A DNA stretch of 64,000 bases from JAJRXG01 sp964640065 (GTDB lineage: Bacteria > Bacteroidota > Bacteroidia > Chitinophagales > Saprospiraceae): assembly GCA_964640065.1 (NCBI GenBank), contig CAZXIE010000002.1, positions 11,310 to 75,309 on the forward strand. Reading direction: 5' to 3'. This document shows positions 16,097 to 24,960 of this stretch, piece by piece. The notes below the pieces were generated by a model. The model was not told the origin of the DNA. It worked only from the letters and a program-made list of their open reading frames with translations, and did not search any database. The number at the start of each line of letters is the position of its first letter. Positions within the stretch are counted from its first letter, which is position 1. Position numbers and translations under genes: made by a program.

Positions 16097-18694
16097 ATGA
16101 GCTGGATTAAAAACTTCTGGAAATCTACTAAAGAAAGACGCTGGGTAGGCTGGTTATCTAAGCTACTCTGGTTGGGTGCTATCGTAGGTGTTATCGCTAG
16201 TGCCGTCGTCTTCTTCATGATCTCGAGGACAGACTTGCCCACCTTTGAAGAATTAGAGAACCCTCAGTATGATCTAGCCTCCATCATCTATGATACCAAT
16301 GAAGAGGCCTTTGGGAAGTACTATATCGAAAACAGAGAGTTCATCACCTTCAAAGATCTCTCTCCTAATATCTATAATGCTCTCGTTAGCGTAGAAGACG
16401 CAAGATATCATAGTCATACAGGCATAGACTTTAAAGCACTTCTGAGAGTTGCTGTCAAGTCTGTCATATTACAACAAGAAAGCAGCGGTGGAGGAAGTAC
16501 GATATCTCAGCAGCTAGCCAAGCTACTCTTTAAAAGAAGCAGTCTATCTGGAAAATCATCACTTCAGCGAGCCATGGCCCTCGCTTCTATAAAATTCAAA
16601 GAATGGATAACTGCCGTGCGGCTAGAGAAAAGCTATACGAAGGAAGAGATCTTAGTGATGTATCTCAACAAGTTTGAATTTATAAATGGAGCTCATGGTA
16701 TTCACTCTGCCGCGGAAATATATTTTAACAAGGACCAAAAGGATCTTTCGATAGAAGAGGCAGCAGTCTTAATAGGCATGCTTAAAAATCCGGCTCTTTA
16801 TAATCCGGTAAGATTTTCAGAGAGATCCAAAGGAAGACGTGATGTCGTTCTCTCTATGATGCACAATCATGATAAGCTCGATAAAGTTGCTCTTGATAGT
16901 ATGACATCGAAGCCGATCGATATGTCAAGTTTTAAGCGAAGCACTCAGAGTGAAGGCATCGCCCCATATTTTAGAGCAGAATTAACCAAATGGTTACGTC
17001 CACTTTTACAAGAACCAGAATATCACAAACCCGAAGGTGGCATATATGACATCTACAGAGATGGTCTAAAGATCTATACAACTATAGATACTCGATATCA
17101 AGTTCTCGCCGAAGAAGCTGTCAAAGAACATCTTACTGAGCTCCAAGAAAGATATTGGAGAGTTTGGCGATACGAAGACCCTTTTACTTTCGAAGCTGAA
17201 GGCGAGCAGGAAGAGTTACGTAGAGAGGGTTTAGAAAGACGCATTAGAGACACTGACCTATATAAAGATGGATTTGAAAATGCATTTTCTCAACTCAATG
17301 AGGACGTCGCTAAGGACTTTGGCTTGACACTAAAAGAACCAACCGTAAGAAGACTTCAAGACGATAGAGAATACTTAGAGCAAATTGATTCTAAAAAAAG
17401 AGATGTTTTTAGAAATCTGATAAAGTCCGATAAATGGAAAGAAATCACCCAAGCATGGCGCTCTTTCACCTCCGACATCAAAACCACTTTTAATGAAGAG
17501 ATAGAAGCCGAAGTCTTTTCTTATACAGAACCAGGTGTTGAAAAAAAGAAAATGACAAGACGTGACTCTGTTTTATATCACCTCAGACACTTACAAGCAG
17601 GAGTCCTTTCCCTGGATCCAAAAACTGGAGAAATAAAGGCATGGGTGGGCGGTCCATCACACGAATATTTTAAATATGATCACGTCACGATGAGGCGTCA
17701 AGTAGGCTCTACTATTAAGCCATTTGTATATGCTACGGCTATAGGTGTGCAAGGATTATCTCCATGTCAAGAATATAATGATATACAATATACAATCGCT
17801 CCAGGTGATGCTAACTTTCAAGTGGATGGTGTCTGGTCTCCATCTAATGCTAATGGCACCTTCACACAAAATAGATACAATCTTTATCAAGGCTTACTCT
17901 ACTCTAAGAATAGTGTCAGTGTGAGGCTAGTAAAAGAATTGGGGACAGTAGAGCCTATCCGAGACCTACTCCATGATGTTGGTATAGACAAGTATGAACG
18001 AATTAATGGTGGCAGATATGTGGTGCCTGAAGTGCCATCTATTTGTCTAGGGTCAGTAGATCTATCCTTGATAGAGATGACTGGGGCCTATACCACCTTT
18101 GCTAATGACGGCGTATTTACAAAGCCAAGGTTCATCAGTCGAATAGAAGATAAAAATGGAAAAATCATTTACCAAAGTGGACTAGAACAAAGACGCGCGC
18201 TCAATAAACTTTATAATTCCGTTATGGTGGATATGCTTCGCAATAATGTTGGAGGTGGATATGGTCTTGGAATAAAAGTCCCAGCCGGTGGAAAAACAGG
18301 AACAACTAATGATTATGCAGATGGCTGGTTTATGGGCATCACGCCTAACCTCGTTACTGGAGTATGGGTAGGTGGTGATGAAAAGTGGGTAAGGTTTTAC
18401 ACCTTAGATGATGGTCAAGGATTTGTGATGGCAAGACCCATCTTTCAAAACTATATGAAGAAAGTAGAAGCCGATACTAAGCTCGGTTATAACTCCGATG
18501 TAGCATTTGCAGATCCGCCACCAGAGTTTTTTGATATTACAGACTGCACTCGCTATAAGCAACAAGATCCAGATGAAGAAAGAGATCTGAATCAGGGACA
18601 ACAAGAGGATCTTGATGAGTTCGATGAATTAGAATTTGAAGATGAATTCGAGCTCGAAGATGAAATAGAACTAGATACTTCTAGATATAATTAG
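16097..18694 (+). CDS. Class A penicillin-binding protein (PBP1-type), second of a tandem pair
   Basis: This 865-residue paralogue of the preceding gene has the same order: membrane helix (about 22-42), GT51 domain with Glu100 in SVEDARYH and GSTISQQLAK, then a transpeptidase with Ser538 in GSTIKP, SKN in LYSKNSVS and KTGTT from Lys733. The catalytic residues are intact, so both copies should be active. An insertion of about 130 residues rich in Glu/Arg lies between the domains. The C-terminus is an unusual acidic tail of about 35 residues (QQEDLDEFDELEFEDEFELE and beyond). The tandem arrangement suggests an old duplication, possibly with division of labour between envelope regions (inference). 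Confidence 0.95.
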   Translation: MSWIKNFWKSTKERRWVGWLSKLLWLGAIVGVIASAVVFFMISRTDLPTFEELENPQYDLASIIYDTNEEAFGKYYIENREFITFKDLSPNIYNALVSVEDARYHSHTGIDFKALLRVAVKSVILQQESSGGGSTISQQLAKLLFKRSSLSGKSSLQRAMALASIKFKEWITAVRLEKSYTKEEILVMYLNKFEFINGAHGIHSAAEIYFNKDQKDLSIEEAAVLIGMLKNPALYNPVRFSERSKGRRDVVLSMMHNHDKLDKVALDSMTSKPIDMSSFKRSTQSEGIAPYFRAELTKWLRPLLQEPEYHKPEGGIYDIYRDGLKIYTTIDTRYQVLAEEAVKEHLTELQERYWRVWRYEDPFTFEAEGEQEELRREGLERRIRDTDLYKDGFENAFSQLNEDVAKDFGLTLKEPTVRRLQDDREYLEQIDSKKRDVFRNLIKSDKWKEITQAWRSFTSDIKTTFNEEIEAEVFSYTEPGVEKKKMTRRDSVLYHLRHLQAGVLSLDPKTGEIKAWVGGPSHEYFKYDHVTMRRQVGSTIKPFVYATAIGVQGLSPCQEYNDIQYTIAPGDANFQVDGVWSPSNANGTFTQNRYNLYQGLLYSKNSVSVRLVKELGTVEPIRDLLHDVGIDKYERINGGRYVVPEVPSICLGSVDLSLIEMTGAYTTFANDGVFTKPRFISRIEDKNGKIIYQSGLEQRRALNKLYNSVMVDMLRNNVGGGYGLGIKVPAGGKTGTTNDYADGWFMGITPNLVTGVWVGGDEKWVRFYTLDDGQGFVMARPIFQNYMKKVEADTKLGYNSDVAFADPPPEFFDITDCTRYKQQDPDEERDLNQGQQEDLDEFDELEFEDEFELEDEIELDTSRYN

Positions 18695-18723
18695 AATTAA
18701 ACTTTGACTTTAAAAATAAAAAC

Positions 18724-19077
18724 ATGAAAGCACCAACAGCTAACCTTATTAACGCCGTCGTACTAATTATCATGGGCCTATGGGGCTACTTTGAGACAAG
18801 TTCTAATACTGCATTTATCCCCGTTGTTTTTGGTGTTGCATTATTACTATGCCACGGTGGAGTCAAAAGCGAAAATAAAGTGATAGCACATGTTGCTGTA
18901 GTACTCACTCTACTGATACTTCTCGCTATGCTTGGCATGAGACTTCCAAAAGCGATAGACAGCGGTGGTATAGCTTTAGTAAGAACGATTCTTCCGATCA
19001 TCACTGGTATCCTAGCTATGGTAGCCTTCATAGGTAGCTTTAGAGCTGCAAGAAAAGCTAGGGAAGCGGCTAACTAA
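18724..19077 (+). CDS. Small four-helix membrane protein of unknown function
   Basis: The 117-residue protein has four predicted transmembrane helices (about 8-25, 30-46, 54-72 and 85-106), each rich in Gly, Ala and Leu, and a short basic C-terminal tail (RAARKAREAAN). No catalytic motif is visible. The size and spacing recall small TMEM14-like or DUF membrane proteins, but I cannot assign a family. It follows the second PBP gene by 29 bp on the same strand and may belong to that transcription unit. Confidence 0.8.
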   Translation: MKAPTANLINAVVLIIMGLWGYFETSSNTAFIPVVFGVALLLCHGGVKSENKVIAHVAVVLTLLILLAMLGMRLPKAIDSGGIALVRTILPIITGILAMVAFIGSFRAARKAREAAN

Positions 19078-19097
19078 TTCCGTCTTAAACAATAAGT

Positions 19098-19120
19098 GGG
19101 GAGATATAAAGTTTCTCCCC
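19098..19120 (+). terminator. Inverted repeat between two genes, terminator-like without a T-run
   Basis: GGGGAGA at 19098-19104 pairs with TCTCCCC at 19114-19120 around a nine-base loop. There is no T-run after it, and it ends one base before the GTG start of the next gene. It could be a terminator for the small membrane protein or a structure that limits initiation. Confidence 0.45.
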
Positions 19121-19121
19121 T

Positions 19122-20717
19122 GTGAGCGAAGCAAAATTGGTTCGGACAGGATTGAAGTGTTTTATTCTTGCTTTAGCTTTTCTGATAAGCGGAGAAGCTG
19201 TGAGTCAAAACAGTTATAGCGCTAGGTTTCGTCTATCTTCTCTAGACACAACTACTAATATCGCATGTTATGATATCCAGCTCTCTAATCCAGGGACTGA
19301 ATCGTGGAGATTGTTCGCATATAACTTCAATCTCTTTTTTGATGCGAGTGTAGCTTCCTTCGTACGTGATAGCGTAGTATCAGATCAACACGTATCTGAG
19401 TCAGATCCCATCTCACGTGTGATACCTACAGGTGTAGTTATGAACTCTGGGCTTCCTTACGACTCTATCGGTTTCTTAAGGATAAGTATCAGCGAGATTA
19501 TATCTGGCCAAGGTCAAGAATTTGAACCCAACAGCCCGTGGATAAGCATCTCTCAGATCTGTTTCTTTATAGACCTAGAAGATATCACAGACCCAACTAC
19601 TTGTCTCGCTATCAACTTTGGTACAGATCAAATCAGAACAGCTACAGGTGCTAGACCAGATATAGTACAAGAAACAGATCCAGTTGATATTTCAAGAGAT
19701 CTAACACCGGTAGACCGATTAGATGTGATGCCAGACAGATCATTCAACTCTTGTTTCGTGCTTGATGAAGACACTGAAGATCTATGTACAGATGGTATCG
19801 ACAATGACGAAGATGGGTTACTGGATTGTGATGACCCTTCTTGTAATCCTGGCACTATAGATGTCCAGCGAGTTGAGATCGAATGCCTTACTCCGACGGG
19901 ATCGATTACTTTGGCTGGCACCTCTGGTGAAGGCATCTTGTATAGCATCGATGATGGAGCCAGTTTTTTCCCCGATAGTATCTTTGATAACCTCGATGCC
20001 GGTGTCTATGATGTCGTAGTCACTCGTAACGATGTTTCTTCTTGCGCTTTCGCAAATACTGTCATCCTCTCAGCACCAGACTGCGCGGAGACTGACGATA
20101 TATCTTGTACAGATGGCTTAGATAACGATGGTGATGGTCTTATAGACTGTGCTGATGACAGCTGCCAACCACAGATAGAAACAGTCACGTTAAGAAGCCC
20201 AGCCATATGTCCCAATCTTACTGATGGTCAGATAGAAATTTCTTCTTTATTTCCAGATGTAGAGTACAGTATAGATAGTGGGATGACGTACCAAGCTTCT
20301 GGTGTATTCGATAGTATATCAGCAGGCATATACCACGTATTCATCCGTAATATGATCACCATGTGTGAACAGTCTTCGGATATGAATCCCATTGAAATTA
20401 CTCCTGCAACCTCTTGCCAGACCGAAACTATCCTCCCAGACTTCTTTGTCCCCAATGTCATCAACCCTAACAATCCTCCTCAAAACCTTCTTTCTATTAC
20501 TTCTGAAGAGGATTTATTTCTAAGGACCTTTGCTGTCTTCGATCGGTGGGGTAACCAAGTCTTTATAAGAAGAAATGTGCCGGCTACAGCCACCGAAGGT
20601 TGGGATGGCAGATACCAAAATGGAGATGTCCGCACTGGAGTCTATATATATCTTCTTGAATTCGACTTAGACGGCGAAATAATGGTCTCCAGGGGAGACG
20701 TCTTGGTCATCAACTGA
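19122..20717 (+). CDS. Secreted protein with type IX secretion type-B sorting domain and SprB-like repeats
   Basis: The 531-residue protein is exported by Sec (hydrophobic segment near residues 11-24) and then by the type IX system. The last 90 residues (from PDFFVPNVINPN through FDRWGNQVF to the end) are a type B, gliding-motility-like C-terminal domain. The middle holds two copies of a CTDGxDNDxDGLxDCxDxSC cysteine and Asp-rich element that resembles a calcium-binding thrombospondin type 3 repeat. Each is followed by a SprB-like module (YSIDDGASFFPDSIFDNL; YSIDSGMTYQASGVFDSI). It is probably a surface adhesin or matrix protein. GTG at 19122 is the only start after an in-frame stop at 19107. 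Confidence 0.88.
   Translation: MSEAKLVRTGLKCFILALAFLISGEAVSQNSYSARFRLSSLDTTTNIACYDIQLSNPGTESWRLFAYNFNLFFDASVASFVRDSVVSDQHVSESDPISRVIPTGVVMNSGLPYDSIGFLRISISEIISGQGQEFEPNSPWISISQICFFIDLEDITDPTTCLAINFGTDQIRTATGARPDIVQETDPVDISRDLTPVDRLDVMPDRSFNSCFVLDEDTEDLCTDGIDNDEDGLLDCDDPSCNPGTIDVQRVEIECLTPTGSITLAGTSGEGILYSIDDGASFFPDSIFDNLDAGVYDVVVTRNDVSSCAFANTVILSAPDCAETDDISCTDGLDNDGDGLIDCADDSCQPQIETVTLRSPAICPNLTDGQIEISSLFPDVEYSIDSGMTYQASGVFDSISAGIYHVFIRNMITMCEQSSDMNPIEITPATSCQTETILPDFFVPNVINPNNPPQNLLSITSEEDLFLRTFAVFDRWGNQVFIRRNVPATATEGWDGRYQNGDVRTGVYIYLLEFDLDGEIMVSRGDVLVIN
20045..20058 (-). repeat. Mini-hairpin motif copy 4 (G:C pair, GAAA loop)
   Basis: The minus strand reads TATTTGCGAAAGCG; GC/GC pairs around GAAA. 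It is inside the type-B sorted protein gene. Confidence 0.7.
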
Positions 20718-20736
20718 TACAGTTTTCTCTTTCTTT
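20711..20736 (+). terminator. Weak terminator candidate after the type-B sorted protein
   Basis: AACTG and CAGTT can pair across a three-base loop just before the T-rich stretch TTTTCTCTTTCTTTTTG. The stem is only five pairs, so this is tentative. Confidence 0.3.
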
Positions 20737-20754
20737 TTGTTATACCTTCATAAC

Positions 20755-23700
20755 ATGAGTATTACTTATAGATTCCTAGTAACACTTGCTATCACCACTC
20801 TTCCTTTTGTGCTATTGGCTCAAAAAAGCTTGATGGGACCTGTACAAGCATGGGACCAAGTAGAGGTGATTTCTATGGATCAACAGGATAATGAAGCCCT
20901 CAGAATAGCGAATGGCTTTTATGGTGACTCAGGTGTAGGACCTAACATATTTGCGGAAGCGATATCATGCTACATCGACTGTGAGCACACAGGAACTTGG
21001 GAATCATCCAAAGACGGATTGATGATCTGGAGACAGAGAGTTCAGTCCAAAGGCGCCTACTCGTTGAATCTGGCATTTACCGAGTTTTATCTGCCTTCGT
21101 CTGCAGAGTTGACTATCTCAGATAAGAATCAAGAATTAATCATAGGCCCACTAACCTCTGCGGACAACGATGCTCATAATCAATGGTGGTCTCCGATATT
21201 TCCAGCTGATGAAGTTCTGATACAGGTTCGGGTTTCTCCCAAGCAATCTTCAGAATTACGCCTTGTTGTTGAGCAACTCAATCATGACTTTAGTGGTCTT
21301 GGCAAAGTCTTTTCAGGTTCTTGTAATCTAGATGTGATTTGTGGAGAAGCGGATGGGTTTGATTTAGTAGAGAGATATAGAGATGCCATCAATGCTGTTG
21401 GGGCTATCACTATCGGTGGTACGGCAATGTGTTCTGGATCTCTAATTAACAATGTAAGAAATGACTGTACTCCTTACTTTCTTACAGCAAATCACTGTGG
21501 TATTACTTCTGGCAACGCCTCCAGTGTAGTTGCCTATTGGAATTTTCAAAACAGCAGGTGCCGCGAACCTGGATCTGTAGAAAGTGGCGGTGTCGGTAAT
21601 GGACGAATGTTAGAGTTTAACTCTGGATCTGTATTAAGAGCAAGATTTGATAGATCGGATTTTTCATTGATTGAATTAGATGATAATATCGACACGCTGA
21701 CTAATCCTTTCTTTTTGGGTTGGGATCGAGCAACAGAAAGTGTAGACTCTGCTGCGACAATTCATCATCCACGTGGTGAAGAGAAAAGAATAAGCTTTGA
21801 TTTTGGGTCCCTGACCTTCGGTATAGATGATTATTTTGTTAGAGTAGATAATTGGGAGGTTGGCACTACGGAATCTGGTTCGTCTGGATCTCCTCTTCTC
21901 ACAAGAGATCAGTTACTCGTAGGTACGTTGACAGGTGGTGATGCGGCATGTGGTAATCGATTTGAAGACGATTATGGGATGTTTAAAGAAGCCTGGGAAG
22001 GAGGAGGAACTGAAGCAACGAGAGTAAGAGATTGGTTAGATCCTGATAACACAGGAGTAACTTCTATCCCCGGAAGATACTGTGTAGACATCGCAAGATT
22101 AAGCGAGACTTTTTTATCCATATGTAGATCCTCTGGGGCATCACAGACCATACAGCTTACTGCTGAAGCAGGATATCAACAAGGGGGCAATGTCAGCGTA
22201 GTTGATCCAGTACCTGGAGTAAACATTACTTTCTCCGATCAGGTCATTAGTAATAGAGAAACGATCAATGTAACTCTTGAGGTGAATGACCAATTTCAAG
22301 GGAACTCTGGACAAGCGACGATCAGAGTAGAAAATGATTTAGGCCCAGTTGATTTTAATATCAATCTAGAAGTTTTTGATAGTGCACCAACACCTGCAAA
22401 TTTGTTGCAGCCGCAAGATGAAGCTACAGGTCTAGACTTCTTTGTGGACTTCGAATGGACTGATAATAGTCCGATATCTAGGCTAGAAATATCACAACTT
22501 TCAGACTTTAGCGGCGGCTTATTAGTCTTCGATGATCTCAATGAAAATTCACTAAGTGTAACAGATCTTGAGGTCTCTACTACATACTTCTGGAGAGTCC
22601 TATCATCCAATGCTTGTGGTAATAGTGAGTATAGTGAGGTTCGTTCGTTTAGAACTGGCACGATTGTCTGTGAGACCTTTGGTGCTACAGACACGCCTAT
22701 CAGAATAGGTCTTGTACCTGAAACTTTATCATCCGTACGAGAAGTGCAGACGGATGGTGTGATCTCTGATATCAATCTTATAAATCTATCCATAAGACAT
22801 ACATGGATAAGTGATCTTACGATAAGTCTTATCAGTCCTGCTGGCACTGAAGTTCTGCTCGTGGCCACACCGTGTAGTGATGAAGATGATATACAAGCTT
22901 CTTTTGATGATGAAAGTAATCTGGTCAATCTAGACTGCCCTCTAACAACAAGTCGAACATTTAGACCTGCAGAAGATCTAAGCGCTTTTATAGGTGAGGA
23001 TCCAAGTGGAGAGTGGGTGCTACAAGTTGTAGATGGAGTATCTGAGGACGGTGGTGCACTTGACGACTGGACTTTAGAAATATGTACAAACAAGTCCAAC
23101 AGAAAATTCATTTCGATAAATCCGTCGTTCATTGAGTTCTGTGAAAAAGACGCATCTCCGTTGAATTTTAATATCGGATTAGAAGGAAATTGGATCAGCC
23201 CTAGTGGTATAGCAGTATCAACCGGTTCAGGTCAAGACGTACCTGTCGTATTTAGTCCAGATCCTATTAATGATGCAAGAGATATCAATATAGTAATAGA
23301 CGATCCAAGTGCTTTGGTAGGACAAGATGATATAGAGCTTGCGATATCAGACGATGGCAATGTTCTTAGTCAAACCATATCTATACTTCGATTAGGTGAT
23401 GGTACAGCTCCTGAACTCTTGGACCCTGCTGATGATATCATAGATGAAGGGTTATCTCCTACATTCAACTGGGCAACAGGAAATACAGAGATGACAGACT
23501 ATATAGTCGAAGTTTCGTTAGATGAGCAGTTTTCAAGGGTCATAGTAGCAGATACAGTGGCAAGCTTGGATTATGTCGTTCAGACAGCTTTAGAAACACT
23601 CACCACATACTTCTGGCGAGTAACAGCCATCGGCGAATGCCAAGACTATCCATCAGCCACTTTCTCTTTTGAAACTGGTCTTGGCACAGCGACGATAGAT

Positions 23701-23949
23701 GAAGCACTATCTACTATTAATATTTATCCTTCTCCTGCTGATCAATTTATCATCTTGGATTTATCAGATGTTATCACAGCAACTAGCTTTGACATCTTTG
23801 ATATCACAGGTAGAGTCATCCAACCAAGGACCAATATTACTTCTAGTGTCAATCGGTTAGATGCTTCTAACTTTGCAGAAGGAATATATCTCATGAGGGT
23901 CAATAGTGAAAAGGGTATTTATACGACTCGATTTGTTATCGCTCGATAG
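20755..23949 (+). CDS. Secreted trypsin-like serine protease with P-domain and type IX type-A sorting domain
   Basis: The roughly 1064-residue exported protease has a signal peptide ending near LLAQ (residues 20-23). The S1-type catalytic triad is His247 in TANHC, Asp302 in RSDFSLIEL and Ser377 in GSSGSP, with an arrangement like lysyl endopeptidases. Downstream are a BACON-like module, two fibronectin III-like segments (FEWTDNSPISRLEIS, then FNWATGNTEMTDYIVE) and a proprotein-convertase P-domain (about IRHTWISDLTISLISPAGT). The final 80 residues (INIYPSPADQF to TTRFVIAR) are a type A sorting domain. I chose ATG 20755, which gives a clean signal peptide; a TTG lies six codons upstream. Confidence 0.93.
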   Translation: MSITYRFLVTLAITTLPFVLLAQKSLMGPVQAWDQVEVISMDQQDNEALRIANGFYGDSGVGPNIFAEAISCYIDCEHTGTWESSKDGLMIWRQRVQSKGAYSLNLAFTEFYLPSSAELTISDKNQELIIGPLTSADNDAHNQWWSPIFPADEVLIQVRVSPKQSSELRLVVEQLNHDFSGLGKVFSGSCNLDVICGEADGFDLVERYRDAINAVGAITIGGTAMCSGSLINNVRNDCTPYFLTANHCGITSGNASSVVAYWNFQNSRCREPGSVESGGVGNGRMLEFNSGSVLRARFDRSDFSLIELDDNIDTLTNPFFLGWDRATESVDSAATIHHPRGEEKRISFDFGSLTFGIDDYFVRVDNWEVGTTESGSSGSPLLTRDQLLVGTLTGGDAACGNRFEDDYGMFKEAWEGGGTEATRVRDWLDPDNTGVTSIPGRYCVDIARLSETFLSICRSSGASQTIQLTAEAGYQQGGNVSVVDPVPGVNITFSDQVISNRETINVTLEVNDQFQGNSGQATIRVENDLGPVDFNINLEVFDSAPTPANLLQPQDEATGLDFFVDFEWTDNSPISRLEISQLSDFSGGLLVFDDLNENSLSVTDLEVSTTYFWRVLSSNACGNSEYSEVRSFRTGTIVCETFGATDTPIRIGLVPETLSSVREVQTDGVISDINLINLSIRHTWISDLTISLISPAGTEVLLVATPCSDEDDIQASFDDESNLVNLDCPLTTSRTFRPAEDLSAFIGEDPSGEWVLQVVDGVSEDGGALDDWTLEICTNKSNRKFISINPSFIEFCEKDASPLNFNIGLEGNWISPSGIAVSTGSGQDVPVVFSPDPINDARDINIVIDDPSALVGQDDIELAISDDGNVLSQTISILRLGDGTAPELLDPADDIIDEGLSPTFNWATGNTEMTDYIVEVSLDEQFSRVIVADTVASLDYVVQTALETLTTYFWRVTAIGECQDYPSATFSFETGLGTATIDEALSTINIYPSPADQFIILDLSDVITATSFDIFDITGRVIQPRTNITSSVNRLDASNFAEGIYLMRVNSEKGIYTTRFVIAR
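20948..20961 (+). repeat. Mini-hairpin motif copy 5 (G:C pair, GGAA loop)
   Basis: The plus strand reads TATTTGCGGAAGCG, inside the serine protease gene. Together with GATATC after it, it matches the copy at 28468 over 18 bases. Confidence 0.72.
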
Positions 23950-23985
23950 GAACTATCTTTCTATACGAAGGTGTTCTATTTGCAT

Positions 23986-23993
23986 TAATTTTG
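23986..23993 (+). promoter_or_regulatory. -7 box TAATTTTG upstream of the zinc metallopeptidase
   Basis: This is an exact TAnnTTTG match 48 bases before the ATG at 24042, in the 92-base gap after the protease gene. No clear -33 element is visible. Confidence 0.55.
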
Positions 23994-24041
23994 TGGTGCG
24001 CTTATTCGACCTCATCAAACACAAAACATAATCTCCAAGTA

Positions 24042-24911
24042 ATGAAATATCAAGGAAGAGAAGGTAGTCGTAATATAGAAGATCGCCGAGGTAAAAATGT
24101 GCGTCGCATCGGTGGGGGCATAGGTATTGGCGCTATTATTTTTGCCATTATTGCGATGTTCCTAGGAGATGACAGTGCTCTTAGTTCAGTGATTGCAGAA
24201 GCTGCGCAAGGTGGTGGTCAGACAACAACAACATCTAACCAAGAGTATAATCCTTCTGCCCAAGAACAAGAGCTGGCTAAGTTAGTCTCTGTCGTTCTTA
24301 AAGAAACTGAAGACGTCTGGCATGAGATCTTTCAGCAGCAACTAGGCCGTCAATATCAACCAGCGACACTCGTACTCTTCACTGGAACAACAACTTCCGC
24401 ATGTGGGGGCGCAAGCTCCGCTACGGGTCCCTTTTACTGTCCCGCAGATAGCAAGGTGTACATCGACCTAAGCTTCTATGATGAGCTCAGAAGAAAATTC
24501 AATGCTCCAGGAGATTTTGCCATGGGGTATGTCGTTGCCCACGAAGTAGCACATCACGTCCAAAACCTGCTCGGTATAACCAGACAAATGGATGCCCAAC
24601 GAGGACGAGTAAGTAAAGAACAGTATAATGATCTCTCGGTAAGACTTGAGCTTCAAGCAGACTTCTTATCAGGCGTATGGGCACATCATGCCCATCGTAG
24701 ATCAGGATTGCTGGAGCGCGGAGATATAGAAGAAGCTATGAACGCCGCTGCTGCCATTGGCGATGATAGGATTCAGATGCAATCAAGAGGATATACCGTA
24801 CCTGAGTCATTTACACATGGTACATCAGAACAAAGACAGAGATGGTTACGCAAAGGCCTAGAGACTGGCGATGTGAACCAAGGAGATACTTTTAGCGCTA
24901 GATATCTCTAA
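24042..24911 (+). CDS. Neutral zinc metallopeptidase family protein (YpfJ/KPN_02809 type)
   Basis: The 289-residue membrane-anchored protein has an N-terminal Arg-rich stretch, one transmembrane helix (about residues 25-43, GIGIGAIIFAIIAMFLG), a Gln/Thr-rich linker and a conserved metallopeptidase-like domain. The zinc-binding HEVAHH lies at about 167-172, preceded by CGGASSATGPFYCPADSKVY, which is diagnostic of the family. The C-terminal part includes ELQADFLSGVWAHH, with the likely third ligand. Its natural substrate is unknown. ATG 24042 is preferred because it lies downstream of the promoter box and gives the usual N-terminus KYQGREGSRNIEDRRG. Confidence 0.92.
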   Translation: MKYQGREGSRNIEDRRGKNVRRIGGGIGIGAIIFAIIAMFLGDDSALSSVIAEAAQGGGQTTTTSNQEYNPSAQEQELAKLVSVVLKETEDVWHEIFQQQLGRQYQPATLVLFTGTTTSACGGASSATGPFYCPADSKVYIDLSFYDELRRKFNAPGDFAMGYVVAHEVAHHVQNLLGITRQMDAQRGRVSKEQYNDLSVRLELQADFLSGVWAHHAHRRSGLLERGDIEEAMNAAAAIGDDRIQMQSRGYTVPESFTHGTSEQRQRWLRKGLETGDVNQGDTFSARYL

Positions 24912-24960
24912 GGAGACCTAGCAAGATTACACTTGTACATACCTGATATAACCCAGCGAG

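Noticed and set aside
22296..23132. 278-codon minus-strand frame inside the serine protease gene
   Set aside because: It is long but antisense to recognisable P-domain and fibronectin-like sequence, and its product is Ser/Thr-rich low-quality sequence.
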